Shown here one piece after another: positions 32,793 through 44,813 of a stretch of DNA of 64,000 nt (position 1 is the stretch's first letter; each line of letters starts with the position of its first letter). The notes below the pieces were generated by a model, which made no database searches, was not told the DNA's origin, and worked only from the letters and a program-made list of their open reading frames with translations. The translations under genes were made by a program, and so were the position numbers. Source of the DNA: Hysterangium stoloniferum (Eukaryota > Basidiomycota > Agaricomycetes > Hysterangiales > Hysterangiaceae); assembly GCA_015178975.1 (NCBI GenBank), contig WHVD01000064.1:186001-250000 (forward strand). The letters run 5' to 3'.

Positions 32793-33775
32793 TCAGTCTA
32801 CATTTATGGGGCTGTCCTTTTTCCCCACCTCCTTTTTTCCCACCTCAGCCATCTCATCGGGTAGCTCCACTATCTCCATGGGCACCCCGTCCTCATTCGA
32901 CCTGGCATCCTCAGAACTCCCGGCCTCTGGCTTCTCATAAACAAACCTGGCATACTCCACTAGGAACTTGAAATGTTCCGAGCAGAGTGCGCAGAGATCA
33001 TTCACCATTACTACATGCACCTTGTTGCTCTTCTGGAGCAACTCGTTCTGGGCCTCAATGCCCTCAGTGATCCATCCCAAGACCTCTTCCAAACCGGAAT
33101 GGCCGTCTGTCCCACTAATGTCCCACTAATGTCCCATGCCCCGGACCCCGTGGGTTGCTCGTGGACGAGTGAGCACCTCACCTTGAGGTGCATGCACTGG
33201 TAGCACCCCGGTCCCTGCCTGGACTTCCGATTACACTCAATGTTCCAGTCATTGCAACCAGAACACCATGGGTTGTTCCATGTCGGTAGGCGGACTGGTG
33301 CCACCTTCCTTGCCTTCTGTTGATTTGGTTAGTTACCATGGATATCCCACGGACCGAGACTCACCTTGTAAGGGCTCTCCAGCTCCCCCTCGGACTCCAC
33401 CTCTGTCGCCTTGTGCTGAAAATGACAAGTCAGTCAAAAGAAAAACGACAAGTTAAAGATTTTGGGACTTACTTTGCCTGTGATGACCACGGCCCTCTCT
33501 GCAGCTGCCTGGGCTTTCTCCATGGCAATCTGCACAGCCTCCTCCTCCTCATCCTTCTTCCTCTTCTCCTCTGCCACTTTCTCCACGGCCACAGCCAATT
33601 CCCTATCCAGGGCCTCCTCGACCTCCCTGGCTTTTTTTTCCACCTCCTCTCGCTGTCGGCATTGTTCCTCCCACTGTGCCAGAATTTGGGCAGTGGTGAG
33701 AGGTGCCCAGTATTGATTGCCTGTGGAGGGCCTGGTGGTCGGCAATGGCCTTTGCGGCATTGGTTTTGGTCCTAT
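32793..33775 (-). CDS. Antisense spliced gene carried by element B: coiled coil, Zn2Cys6-like cluster, acidic C-terminal region
   Basis: Opposite strand to pol. Exon 1 33775-33473, intron 33416-33472 (57 nt GTAAGT..TTCAG), exon 2 33365-33415, intron 33317-33364 (48 nt GTGAGT..AACAG), exon 3 33316-32793, ending TGA. The first codon is ATA where element A has ATG; the next ATG is six codons on (MPQRPLP). Exon 1 encodes a long Glu/Lys/Ala coiled-coil-like stretch (EEVEKKAREVEEALDREL and on). Exon 3 has CSGC, six residues, C, nine, CYQC, six, C: exactly the Zn2Cys6 pattern. An 11-bp direct duplication (33109-33119 and 33120-33130) shifts the frame; without it the reading continues into GLEEVLGWITEGIEAQNELL. 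The acidic tail ends with Lys/Asp. Function unknown; a regulatory nucleic-acid-binding role is inferred. Confidence 0.65.
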
Positions 33776-33985
33776 GATGTTGAAGATGGGGGTAATAAAG
33801 AAGAAGAAATTTTCATTTTTTTTAATTTTTACATAGGCTTGTCGTGTCTGAACCTTACCTTCCAGATCACATGACTCTTTGACACATACGTGTAACTGAC
33901 ATGACTTTTGACACATGCATGTAGCCGACAAGAACCTTATCGAGGTCTAGAGCCTCTTTGGGACTTTGGCATAAAGGGAGGGTAC

Positions 33986-34806
33986 TGTTATGACCAGAAT
34001 TCCTGCTGGACTCCGGGAACTAACTTATACGCACCCACACCCTATAGGCACCAATTGTCAGTTTACCAGAATTCCCACTGGACTCCGTACATTAGACTTG
34101 TCTATGTTCGACTTTGTTATGTTGTATATCAGTCACCGGAATACCCACTGGACTCCATCCCTGTCTATGTCCGACCTCGTTCCATGCATCAGTCACCAGA
34201 CCCCACTCGGAAACCCCATCCCTCTAACAGAGCCCCATTCCCGTTTTAGTAAAATGACCTCTCACAATTCGGGCTCCACTCCCACTCCATTTCCCGTTAT
34301 GGTTTATGATTTGTCACGATTTGGACTCCGCTCTGTTCCGTCCCATTCCTAACACCAAATTTGGTGTTTACTATTCTCGTTTTATGTTTTGCTAGTTTTG
34401 TTTCATTATTACTGGATTTGGTATGTCATTCATTCCACGGTCTATATAGTCTGGCAGATGTTGTACATACAATCCAGTCAGAAAATCAGCTTAGATTCCC
34501 CCCAGTAATCTAATACATTTTCCACTCTAAACTCCTACTTGAATTACACCACTCATGCTAGTTGGAGCCCACGGGCTCCGGTGCATCTATCTCTCTTATT
34601 TATCTCAACTCCTGACCTCTCGACCCACGACCTCTGACCTCCAACCCCTCGACTCACAAACCCCTCCCGGACTCCCTGGGATTCCCATCTGCCTGTCTGA
34701 AATTGGACAACACGATCTCGCGAGGGCGCAGCCTATAAGCTGAAGCCAAGTCCTACCGGATATCCTGCAGGTTTCTCTGGAAACCCACTGTGTACGTACC
34801 CTAACA
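33986..34806 (+). repeat. 3' LTR of element B
   Basis: 821 bp, TGTTATGACC..CCCTAACA. The preceding AAAGGGAGGG (about 33973-33982) is the polypurine tract. TATA box and primer-site copies are present at about 34444 and 34477. Confidence 0.9.
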
Positions 34807-35578
34807 GTTTCTGGAGAAACCTGCAGGAAAGCCGGTAGGACTTGGCTTCAGCTTATGTATAGGCTGTGCCCTTGCGAGATTGTGTTGTCCAATGTCAAAT
34901 AGGCGGACAGGAATCCTGGGGAGTCTGGGTGGAGTTCATGGGTCAAGAGGTTGGGGAGTCGAGATAGATAAGTCGGAGGTTGAGTGATAGATGCATCAAA
35001 GCCCATGGCTCCGACTAGTAAAAGCAGTGTGATTCAAAGAGGAGTTTAGAGCGGAAAATATACTAAGATTACTAGGGAGAATCTAAGCTGATTTTCTGAC
35101 TGGATTGTATGTACAACATGGAATGAATAACATACCAAATCCAGTAATAATGAAAACAAAACTAACAAACATAAAACGAGATAAGTAAACACCAAACTTG
35201 GTGTTAGGAATGGGACGGAATGGAGCGGAGTCTGAATCATGACAGGTCAGGAACCCATAATGGGAATGGAGCAGGAGTGGAGTCTGAATTGTGACAGGTC
35301 ATTTGACTATGATGGGAATGGGGCTCAGTTAGAGGGATGATGGGTCTTCTGAGCAGGGTCTGGTGATTGATGCGTGGGACAGGGTCGGACATAGACAGGG
35401 ACGGAGTCTGGCAAGTATTCTGGTGATTGATACATGAAGTAACAAAGTCAAATGTGGACAGGTCTGATGTATGGAGTTTGGCAGGAATTCCGGTAAACTG
35501 ACAATTGGTGCGTATAGGGTGCAGGTGCATATAAGTTAGTGCCCAGAGTCTGGCAGGAATTCCTGTCATAACAAGCTG

Positions 35579-37402
35579 ACAGAATGCATACAGGAAGATG
35601 TAGATTCCGGAGTTCCCATGGGAGTTCCAGGAATCAAGCATCCAGACAGACAAGAGGACTAGAGACTGGATCAGGACTTGTTTGAGGGTGTAACTTGTTC
35701 GAGATTCAAACTGGATTCTAAGTACATGAATATAGGAGACTTATATAGACTGTGAAATGTAATAATGTCAAGACCCATTCCCGGTAACTCCATGGAGTAT
35801 CCTTCAGATATTATATTAGGTTCTTAACTATCTTCCAGACCACTATCAAGATCCGGAATCCACTGGAACCCAACCCTCATCCCTCAAGTCCCCTTTGACT
35901 CACATCCTATTCTGTCAGTCTGCCCCCAACTAGATACCTTCTGTTATGACCCGGAAAACCCACTGGACTCCAGACTCCACCCTACATACACCCGACACTC
36001 TGTATCTCACGGACCAGTCACCAGACTCTGACCGGACTCCTGGAACCCCTCTAACAGAGCATAGAACCCTGCTCCCATTATGGTCCCATGATTTGTCTGT
36101 GTCTCATGCACCAGTCCTCGGACTCCACTGGACCTGTAAATCAACCTGTTTATACCTGACTCTCTGTGCCTGTCACCAGACTCCAACTGGACTCCCGGGG
36201 CCCCTCTAACAGAGCATAGAACCCAGCTCCCATTATGGTCTAATGACCTGTCCTGTCATGTTTCCATTCCGTCCCTAATACCTAGTTTGGTATTTACTTG
36301 TTTCATTTTATGTTTAATAGTTCTGCCTCTCATTAATACCAGATTTGGTATTATTACATTTCACAGTCTATATAAGTCTCCTATATTCATGTACTTAGAA
36401 TCCAGTTTGAATCTCAAACAAGTTACACCCTCATCCTGATCCAGTCTCTAGTCCTCTTGTCTGTCTGCATGCTCGATTCCCAGAACTCCCACAGGAACTC
36501 TGGAATCTACATCTTCCTGTATGCATTCTGTCAGCTCGAAATATGGACACCCGAATGAGTGTATGAGGGCACAGCACATAAGCTGAAGCCAAGTCCATCT
36601 CTATCTCTCATCTCAGCTATACCTACTTCTGGTAATTATTCTGATACCACACTCCCTTGTACTAATATCCCTGGAAACTCCCCCAGACTTATTACCTGGG
36701 GACTCCATGGGACATTTCCCAGAAGAAAGAGGTGTTCAGAATAATTACCAGGAAATCTGTGGGACTTCCAGATTCTTTGTTTCAGAACTTAACAAATAAT
36801 ACCAAATCTGGTATTAATGAGGGGCAGAACTATTAAACATAAAATGAAACAAGTAAATACCAAACTAGGTATTAGGGATGGAATGGAATGGGAGTGGGGT
36901 CTGAAACATGACAGGTCATTAGACCATAATGGAAGTGGGGTTCTGTGCTCTATTAGAGGGGTTCCAGGAGTCCGGTAGGAGTCCAGTGACAGGCACAGAG
37001 AGTTGGGTATAAACAGGTTGATTTGCAGGTCTGGTGGAGTCTGAGGACTGGTGCATGAGACACAGACAAATCATGACAGGGCATGGGACCATAATGGGAG
37101 CAGGGTTCTATGCTCTGTTAGAGGGGTTCTGGGAGTCCAGTGACTGGTCCATGAGATACAGAGTGTTGGGTGTACAGTATATAGGGTGGAGTCCGGTGTC
37201 TGGTGGGTTTTCCGGGTCATAACAGAAGGTGTCTAGTTGGGGGTGGACTGACAGAATGGGATGTGAGTCAAAGGGGACTTGAGGGATGAGGGTCAGGTTC
37301 CAGTGGATTCCAGATCTTTATACTGGTCCAGAAGATGGTCCAGAACCTAATATAATATCTGAAGGATACTCTGTGGAGTTCCCAGGAACAGGTCTTGACA
37401 CT
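35579..37402. repeat. Large inverted repeat built from family H LTRs
   Basis: Arm 35767-36355 is inverted at 36795-37402. Within and beside it, 35579-35765 is inverted at 36362-36545. The full-length H LTR runs forward from TGTTATGACC at 35943 to about 36750, and a partial reverse LTR ends CATAACA at 37222. The non-LTR flanks (CTCAAGTCCCCTTTGACTCA) are also mirrored, so the duplication included flanking DNA rather than being two independent insertions. Confidence 0.85.
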
Positions 37403-37459
37403 ATTGTTGGTTCCTTTGTAACCATTGTTTCCTTTTGTCACCATTGGTTCCTTTGTAAC

Positions 37460-38026
37460 TGTGATGTATTAGCCTTATTTTAATACTATCTTCTGAAAAA
37501 GGAGTCCAATGCTCTATCAAAATGTGCAAATACTCAATTCACTGCAAAGTAAAATAATTTAAGTATTTGATATTAATCAGTGGCAGCCTGAATAGACTTA
37601 AAACCCCTAAAGTCAAGAGTTTACTTGAATATATGTACATATGCACCCTACTTTGCAAGGAAGGTTTTGAGAGCTGCTTTTGCAATCTATTCTTTTGCTG
37701 TGAAAAAAATTACTAAAATATGAATAACAATTCACTGATTCCAAAATTAGATTTGACTTTGATTCTAGCTAGTTTATATATATATTGTACTATTTAGCAA
37801 ACAGTAAAAATATTTATAAATAAGCCAAAAGATTAGTTATAGAATAAAACACTATTTGGCTAATATATGCTTTATTTACACTAACCTACCAGATCTACTG
37901 TGATACTAATTTATCAGGATCTTAATGTAGTCTTAGGGATTCTGCACGAATATTCTCAGTATTTATTTATATCTAAAACCAGATAGAAATTAGAAATGTA
38001 TTCTTAATCTCAATATAACATTATGT
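37460..38026. repeat. Family K LTR, truncated copy K1
   Basis: Begins TGTGATGTATTAGCC and follows the first ~560 bp of copies K2 (40201) and K3 (53543). It is cut at 38026 by the start of element C. Confidence 0.8.
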
Positions 38027-38755
38027 TGTTAGGACTGGAAAACCCACCAGGCTCCAGACCCCACCTTATATATACCTGACTCTATATGGTACCCAAAGTA
38101 CAGTCACGACTGGAATATCTGTGGGGACCCATGCATGTTGAACCTGTCTATGTCTGACTCCATTTCACACACCAGTCACTAGACTCTGCCTGGACAACCT
38201 GTCAGCTCTCTAACTGAGCCCCACTCCCATTATGGTTAAATGATCTGTCATGTTTTGCATGCTGCTTCTGTTCCATTCCACTCCTAACACCTAGTTTGGT
38301 GTTTACTCATCCCAATTCATGATTACTTGTTTAGACTTTCATTATTACTGGAATTGGTATTGCATACATTCCACAGTCTATATAGTCTAGCTGATGTTTG
38401 TACATACAATCTGGTGAGAAAATCAACTAAGTTCATTCCAGTAACTTTAACACATATTCTACTCTATCTCTGCTTCTCATCTTAAACACAATGCTCTCAA
38501 TGTCATCAGAGCCTGTGGGCCTTCTGACTTGATTTCCTACCTATCACCCTCCATGGGCAACCCAACCTATCAACTGTTTGACCTCCCAACCTCTCAACTA
38601 TCTCCCAGACTCCCCAGGTTTCCCATCTGCCTGTTTGAAATTGGACACCCATGATATTGTGAGGGCATAGCCTATAAACTGAAGGCAAGTCCTACATGAT
38701 TATCTGCAGCTTTCTCCAGAAACTCTCCACTAAGCTCTGCATGTCCCTTAACAGT

Positions 38756-38766
38756 ATTTTCTGACC
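38756..38766 (+). other. Self-primer-type PBS of element C
   Basis: ATTTTCTGACC, two bases after the LTR. Its LTR site at 38413-38423 reads GGTGAGAAAAT, complementary at 10 of 11 positions. Confidence 0.65.
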
Positions 38767-38788
38767 AGGACTCACAGATTGTGTCAAT

Positions 38789-40045
38789 ATGCCACCAAGA
38801 AGAAAAGCACCCATACAGGAAAACATACCTGGACCCTCAACTTTTCATTCTCCACTTACTTTGTACACTAGTCAGACACTCACAGGCCGGCTGGATGCCA
38901 TGGACGAACCCTGTATTGAAGAAGTCCCAGAAAACCTGGACGATTCTGAGTATGAGGATGAGTCTGTGGCCCACAAGGGCAAGGGTGTTGAAAATTGCCT
39001 GTCTAATGAGCAACTGCAGTTCTTGGATCCTGCTTCTGAGTTGTTAACAATCACTTTAGATAAATTATTTGATTACATGCTGGGAGAAAACAAGAAAAAG
39101 GATATGGAACCTCCATGGTCAAAAGTTAATACTCGGGAACCTTTCACAGGTTTCAACCCCAACAAACTTTCCACCTTCCTCATGCAATGTTGCTTCAATT
39201 TCCACAATTGATCCATCACATTCTCCATGGACTTCTGAACAGTCAACTACACACTCTCATACCTCTCAGGATCTACATTGAAATGGTTCGAACCAGCTTT
39301 TAGCAGACTTTTTGAGGAAGAGCTGACTTGGCTTGAAGATTGGAATGCTTTTGTTGAAGAGCTAAAAACAGGCTTTGGCCTGTATGACCCAGCCAGAGAA
39401 GCTGAGAATAACCTTACCAATCTTTGTATGAAGGACAACCAGTGTATCACAGACTACATTGTCCAATTCAACAATCTTGCAGCATGTTGTCAATGGGGCA
39501 GTCCCACTCTCCACCACCAGTTCTATGCCAGTCTGCCATCCTGCCTCAAGGACAAAGTCTTGAAAGGTGAAGATGGCAAACCTAAAACATTGTCCTGTAT
39601 GTGCCTCAAGGTTCAAAATGTGGGAATGTCATGTGGAAGTTGCCTGCGAGACCTCTGTGGACAAGGTCAACAAGTCCATGGCCAACAAGCCCAATAACAA
39701 CACCCTGTCTACCAGCAACCAAAACTCCATGCACTCCAATTGGAAGAATGACAAGAAGTCTTCCAACAACAACAACAATAACAACAACAACAAAGGTCAG
39801 CAAGCCAGCAAGCAAACCAGAAAACCTGACCTTACAGGCAAGCTCAGACCCAATGGCATACTTATTCTACAAGAAAGGTAGTATTGTATGGACAACAGCC
39901 TTTGTCTCTTGTGTGGAAAACCTGGTCATCAAGTTCTGGAATGTCCATTGGTGAAAGCAAACTCTGTGAAAGGTTATGTAGCCAAGACTCCCTCCACAGA
40001 ATCCCTGTTGAAGGACAAACAGGCTTCTGATCCAAAAAAAGAGTA
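38789..40045 (+). pseudogene. Element C Gag and CCHC knuckle
   Basis: MPPRRKAPIQENIPGP, then the Gag core (TLSYLSGSTLKWFEPAFSRL; ITDYIVQFNNLAACC). TGA stops occur at 39209-39211 and near 39236, and a frameshift near 39615-39640. The Asn tract is short (about 10 codons, 39765-39792). Zinc knuckle CLLCGKPGHQVLEC near 39905-39946. Confidence 0.8.
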
Positions 40046-40200
40046 AGCAACCCCATGGACTCTGCACAGATTGGGGGTTGCATTACCTCTCTGCACATTC
40101 ATGAGTTTACCTGTCTTAATGCATCTGCTCTTTTGAACTCTGACTCATTTTTTATTAAACTTATGTCTGATATGATCCCAAAATTTGTTTTTTCAGCACT

Positions 40201-42452
40201 TGTGATGTATTAGCCTTATTTTAATACTATTTTCCGAAAAAGGAGTCCAATGCTCTATCAAAATGTGCAAATACTCAATCCACTGCAAGGTAAAATAATT
40301 TAAGTATTTGATATTAATCAGTGGCAGCCTAAATAGACTTAGAACCCCTGAAGTCAAGAGTTTACTTGAATATATGCACCCTACTTCGCAAAGAAGGTTT
40401 TGAGAGCTGCTTGTGCAAGCTTGTTCTTTTTCTGTAAAAACACTACTAAAATATGAATAACAATTCACTGATTCCGAAACTAGATTCAACTTCGATTCTA
40501 GCTAGTTTATATATATTTTATACTATTTATCAAACAGTGAAAATATTTATAAACAGGTCAAAAGATTAGATATAGAATAAAACACTATTTGGCTAATATA
40601 TGCTTTATTTACACTAATCTACAGGGTCTACTGTGATACTAACTTATCAGGATCTTAATGTAGTCTTAAGGATTCTGCAAGAATATTCTCAGTATTTGTT
40701 TATGCCAAAAACCGGGTAGAAATTAGAATATATGTATTTCTAATCTCAATATAACCTAAAATATTTATTACTTTAATTTATAGCCAACAACTCAACTAGA
40801 GGTGGATAAGTAATAAAGGATAGCCAGCTACTCAACTAAGTGTTGGAAAGCATCATGGACAACAGTGTCTATTCTTAGAATGACATAGGGGTGGTCTCCG
40901 GAACTTGTGGACACACGGGGATATAGGGCCGTGTCACCTTGTATAAATACTAAGAGTCTGTTACTATGTTACTTAGTCAATAATACTTATCCATGACTCC
41001 CTCATAATATGGGTCTTAAATTCTAACACTAAGAGGTGGCAAAAAGGGGAACAAGATTGTGTCAGAAGCTCAACTAGAGGTGACAATGGATTAGGATTAT
41101 TACCAGAAGCTCAACTAGAGGTGGCAAAGGGATCCTAAGTTAGCTTAGGTCAGCAGCTCAACTAGAGGTGACTAAGTGTTTATATATATTTATCCAACAG
41201 CCCAACTAGGGGTGGAATATAACTGCTGATGCAGTGGCACACTGATGTGGTGTAGTAAATGGGTTAAAATAAGTTATATTTCAGTGGTGGAGCAGAGCTC
41301 CTTATATACAGTAAAATCTGAGACATGGGAGAATGTTTTAGCTACTTGTTTTACCTATTTTTAGCTATTTTACCTGGAATCTGCTGGAATATTCCAGGAG
41401 GTTCTACTACTTTCCATTGTAGCATATATGCTGATGTAATGTTCTCGCGTGTCGTGAAGTTTGCTGATTTCGTGCGCGCGCTGATTACATAATTTTCCCG
41501 CGCGTGTCACAATGTTTCCATGTGTGACATTTTTATTATTCCAGCCGTTTGTGACAGCTGGGACCAAGTCGTCGCATTTTGTGACACCGGTCACTTGTTG
41601 TGACACCGGTCACTTGTTGTGACACCGGTCACTTGTTGTGACACCGGTCACTTGTTGTGACACCGGTCACTTGTTGTGACACCGGTCACTTGTTGTGACA
41701 CCAGTCACTTGTTGTGACACCAGTCACTTGTTGTGACACCAGTCACTTGTTGTGACACCAGTCACTTGTTGTGACACCAGTCACTTGTTGTGACACCAGT
41801 CACTTGTTGTGACACCAGTCACTTGTTGTGACACCAGTCACTTGTTGTGACACCAGTCACTTGTTGTGACACCAGTCACTTGTTGTGACACCAGTCACTT
41901 GTTGTGACACCAGTCACTTGTTGTGACACCAGTCACTTGTTGTGACACCGGTCACTTGTTGTGACACCGGTCACCTGTTGTGACGAATGTCACCTGTTGT
42001 GACGAATGTCACCTGTTGTGACGAATGTCACCTGTTGTGACGAATGTCACCTGTTGTGACGAATGTCACCTGTTGTGACGAATGTCACCTGTTGTGACGA
42101 ATGTCACCTGTTGTGATGAATGTCACCTGTTGTGACGAATGTCACCTGTTGTGACGAATGTCACCCATTGGGATGAATGTCACCCGTTGTGACAAATTTT
42201 CCCGCGCATTGTGCAATAAGCGCCAGATGGCCGACTTAGAAGATATTTAGATAAAAAAGAATAACAGTAGAAATTCGATAACTCTCCCCAAATAAATGAT
42301 AAAAATATGAAATAAATTGTAAAAATCAGCTTAATTTCATGAGACTATTGTACAATAATTTCGTCGCAATATAAGTACATTTAAATGTGTTTTTATCAAT
42401 TTGTTTAGGGGGAGATTGGTTAAAAATTGGAAAAACCTATAAATACATAACA
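40201..42452. mobile_element. Family K LTR, copy K2 (2.25 kb), TSD GCACT
   Basis: TGTGATGTATT..ATACATAACA, flanked by GCACT (40196-40200 and 42453-42457). Inserted in the protease of element C; removing it restores FVFSALIDSGSTHCF in frame. It contains dispersed CTCAACTAGAGGTG motifs (about 40790-41210) and a 19-bp minisatellite (41581-42188). No coding region is seen. Confidence 0.9.
41581..42188. repeat. 19-bp minisatellite, about 32 units in three sequence blocks
   Basis: Unit GTGACACCGGTCACTTGTT. The first 6 units carry CCGG, the next 13 carry CCAG, two revert to CCGG, then ~11 carry GACGAATGTCACC. Each unit contains GTGAC and GTCAC as an inverted pair. K3 has only a short irregular equivalent near 54900-55010. 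Confidence 0.95.
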
Positions 42453-43220
42453 GCACTCATAGATTCTGGTTCTACTCATTGCTTTGTAGATGCAACATTT
42501 ACTCAAAAAAATCTGTTGTCAACCTATCTGATCAACTGTTAAGAACTGAAAACTGACTAATGTCGGTGGGCCAATGGGGACCCATCAGAAGGACTTGGCT
42601 TCAGCTTATGTGCTGCACCCTCGCAACTTTCTGTCGGGTGTCCTTAAATTTCGGGCGGGCGAAGACTAGTCTTAACGAATACCTCTCGGTGAAACTACCA
42701 ATTGGAAATGAAGGATAAGTCGAGTGTTGGGCCAAGGGGTCGGAGGCCAAGGGTGGGCGAGCACACGCGAAGGGAGATAGTTGAGTACTTAGTATGAGAC
42801 TGCTAAAGGTGTAAGAGGGTATTCTGAGTCGATATTCTGATTGCCTGGTAACTACAACTACAATGGGTTCATATACAAGTATTCGGCATCTAGGAAATAC
42901 TAACTAGGAGAAGAGTGGAAAACGGTATTGACAAATAAGCTTGACTAGGAACGGGAAGGTAACAATTAGTTTGGAGCCGTGAGATAACCGAGAGCGGAAT
43001 TACGAAGAAAGGAAATAGTCCGAGGGTTACAAGTATATATAGACATATGTGAAACATAGTGTAGGACAGATCATCATAATAAAAGGGATATATCAGAGTT
43101 TAACCAGATAGTATGAGTATATTTTGACAGGGGCGTAAATGGAGTTTGATCACCGCGAAAGCATACGTCAGTGTCGGGTTTCCAATGTGAGGACTTGAGC
43201 GATGACTTGAATCATCAATA

Positions 43221-44813
43221 CAGTGGGTCAAAAAACTGCCCCAATGTTTGTCCATTTTAGAAAGATTGATACTGTGTGAAGGAATGACATCAGCGAAAAT
43301 TCTGAACAATTCACATGATATACTAGAACATGTTGGCTATCTACCAACTTAAGAAATCATGTGATTCCAATCAAAACTCATTGCTTAATAAATCAAACAA
43401 AATAATCACTCATTGGGGCAGTTTTTTGACCCTCTATTATTTTCTCTGATTTTCAATATTACACACCAGTATAAGGTAGGAGTGGATCATATGAATCATG
43501 AACATGTCATGTGACCTTATTTGTATCAATTTGGCATGCTGAACTTTGTTCATTCATCTCTTGACTCCTTACCACCACTATGAAATCCATCTCTGCAGAA
43601 AAGCATTCTTCTGTTATTTTTCTCCTCAATGAGGGGTATTCCCAGTGTCAAATTCAAGCTAGGACTGGTCTGGGAAAGGGTACTATTGGCAGGATCAGTA
43701 GGGAGGTAGAGGGGGATAAGGAAAATCATCCTGGTGGCCATTCTTCCAAGCTTTCCCCTTATGATAAACAGTCAATTATCCATTAAATCAGCTCTGGGAA
43801 GCTTGATAATGCTGTCCAAGCCACCCAATTTATAAATTCCATCATATCTACCTCTGTCACTCCTCAGACTGTTAGGAATGTGTTGAAGGAAGCTGGCTTT
43901 AGGTCAGCAACAAAGAAGAAAGTCCCTATGTTCAAGGGGTCTCATCGTCAGCAACATCTAAAGTTTGCCCAATACCATGAAAATTGGACTATGGAGGACT
44001 GGAAGAGGGTGTTGTGGACTGATGAGACAAAAATCAATAGGATTGAGGTATATGTTTGGAAGCAACAAGGGGAACCAGTATCAGACAGGACCACCACACC
44101 AACTATCAAACATGGAGGGGGGAATAACTTGATGGTTTGGGGGTGTATGGGCTGGAATGGGGTGGGGAAGCTGATAGAGGTGCAGAAGAACATGTATACA
44201 GTGCAGTATTATGAGATTTTGGAGAAGGGAGTGGAGGAGAGCATTGAAAGTTTGGAGATGGCTGAGGATAAGTGGTACTTCCAACAGGACAATAATCCAA
44301 ACATACCTCAAAAAAGGCAGACCAGTGGTTATCTGACAATAACATCATTCCCATGAATTGGCCTGCCCAATCCCCTGATCTAAATCCCATTGAACACCTC
44401 TGGCAACACCTCAAGGCCAAACTCCAACAATATGACATATCACCCAAAGGAGTACATAAATTATGGGACAGGGTGGCAAAGGAGTGGACTGAAATACCAC
44501 CAGAGACATGTCAGAAGCTAATAGAAAGCATGCCTAGGAGGATACAGGCAGTTTTAAAGGCAAAAAGGGGTCATCAAAGTATTAGATTGTAAAATAATAG
44601 AGGGTCAAAAAACTGCCCCAATGAGTGATTATTCTGTTTGATTTATTGAGCAATGAGTTTTGATTGGAATCAAATGATTTCTTAAGTTGGTAGATAGCCA
44701 ACATGTGCTAGTATATCATGTGAATTTCTCAGAAATTTTGCTGATGTCATTCCGTCACACAATATCGATCTTTCTAAAATGCACAAACATTGGGGCAGTT
44801 TTTTGACCCACTG
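43221..44813 (+). mobile_element. Tc1/mariner transposon with ~215-bp inverted repeats, TSD TA
   Basis: 1593 bp. Terminal repeats start CAGTGGGTCAAAAAACTGCC and extend about 215 bp, including an internal copy of the GGGTCAAAAAACTGCCCCAATG core at their inner ends. TA duplications at 43219-43220 and 44814-44815. It carries one transposase gene. Confidence 0.95.
43580..44592 (+). pseudogene. Tc1-family transposase, one stop and one frameshift
   Basis: N-terminal helix-turn-helix (SVIFLLNEGYSQCQIQARTG), TAA stop at 43784-43786, then Tc1 text to RVLWTDETKINR (first catalytic Asp), WGCMGWNGVG, and WYFQQDNN (second Asp). One base is missing in an A-run near 44297; the frame then continues as WPAQSPDLNPIEHLWQHLK (third acidic residue, DDE-type spacing) to the stop at 44592. 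About 337 codons, the normal Tc1 length. Both lesions are minor, so the copy is young, but as read it cannot make a full transposase. Confidence 0.9.

Larger units (their letters stand above)
24555..34806 (+). mobile_element. Ty3/gypsy chromovirus element B, full length, coding-dead
   Basis: TSD GTTTC at 24550-24554 and 34807-34811. Order: an extra LTR 24555-25321 abutting the 5' LTR 25322-26092, PBS 26095-26105, gag from 26128, CCHC, protease, RT, a solo LTR at 29035-29664, RNase H, integrase, chromodomain to 31780, a solo LTR at 31788-32602, an antisense gene 33775-32793, a polypurine tract ending 33985, and 3' LTR 33986-34806. Premature stops are mostly TGA. Confidence 0.9.
24527..35573 (-). 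mobile_element. Solo LTR X (24527-24554 plus 34812-35573), split by element B
   Basis: Outer ends TGTTAAGG (24527) and CATAACA (35573), flanked by AGCTG at 24522-24526 and 35574-35578. Element B with its own GTTTC duplication lies within. The right part shows, in reverse, the element A/B-type LTR order: the leader hairpin near 34845-34880, AATCTAAGCTGATTTTCTGAC at about 35080, then the distal U3. It is an A/B-related family with no internal region left. Confidence 0.85.
38027..42536 (+). mobile_element. Ty3/gypsy element C, 5' half only
   Basis: LTR 38027-38753 (TGTTAGG..CTTAACA), PBS, gag, CCHC knuckle and protease up to 42536, where it is cut by a family F LTR. The K2 LTR is inserted in protease. 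It is closely related to element A (gag starts MPPRRKAPIQENIPGP). No RT, integrase or 3' LTR of this copy remains. Confidence 0.85.

Noticed and set aside
41581-42188. CRISPR-like array
   Set aside because: Units are contiguous 19-mers without spacers, inside a fungal LTR; it is a minisatellite.
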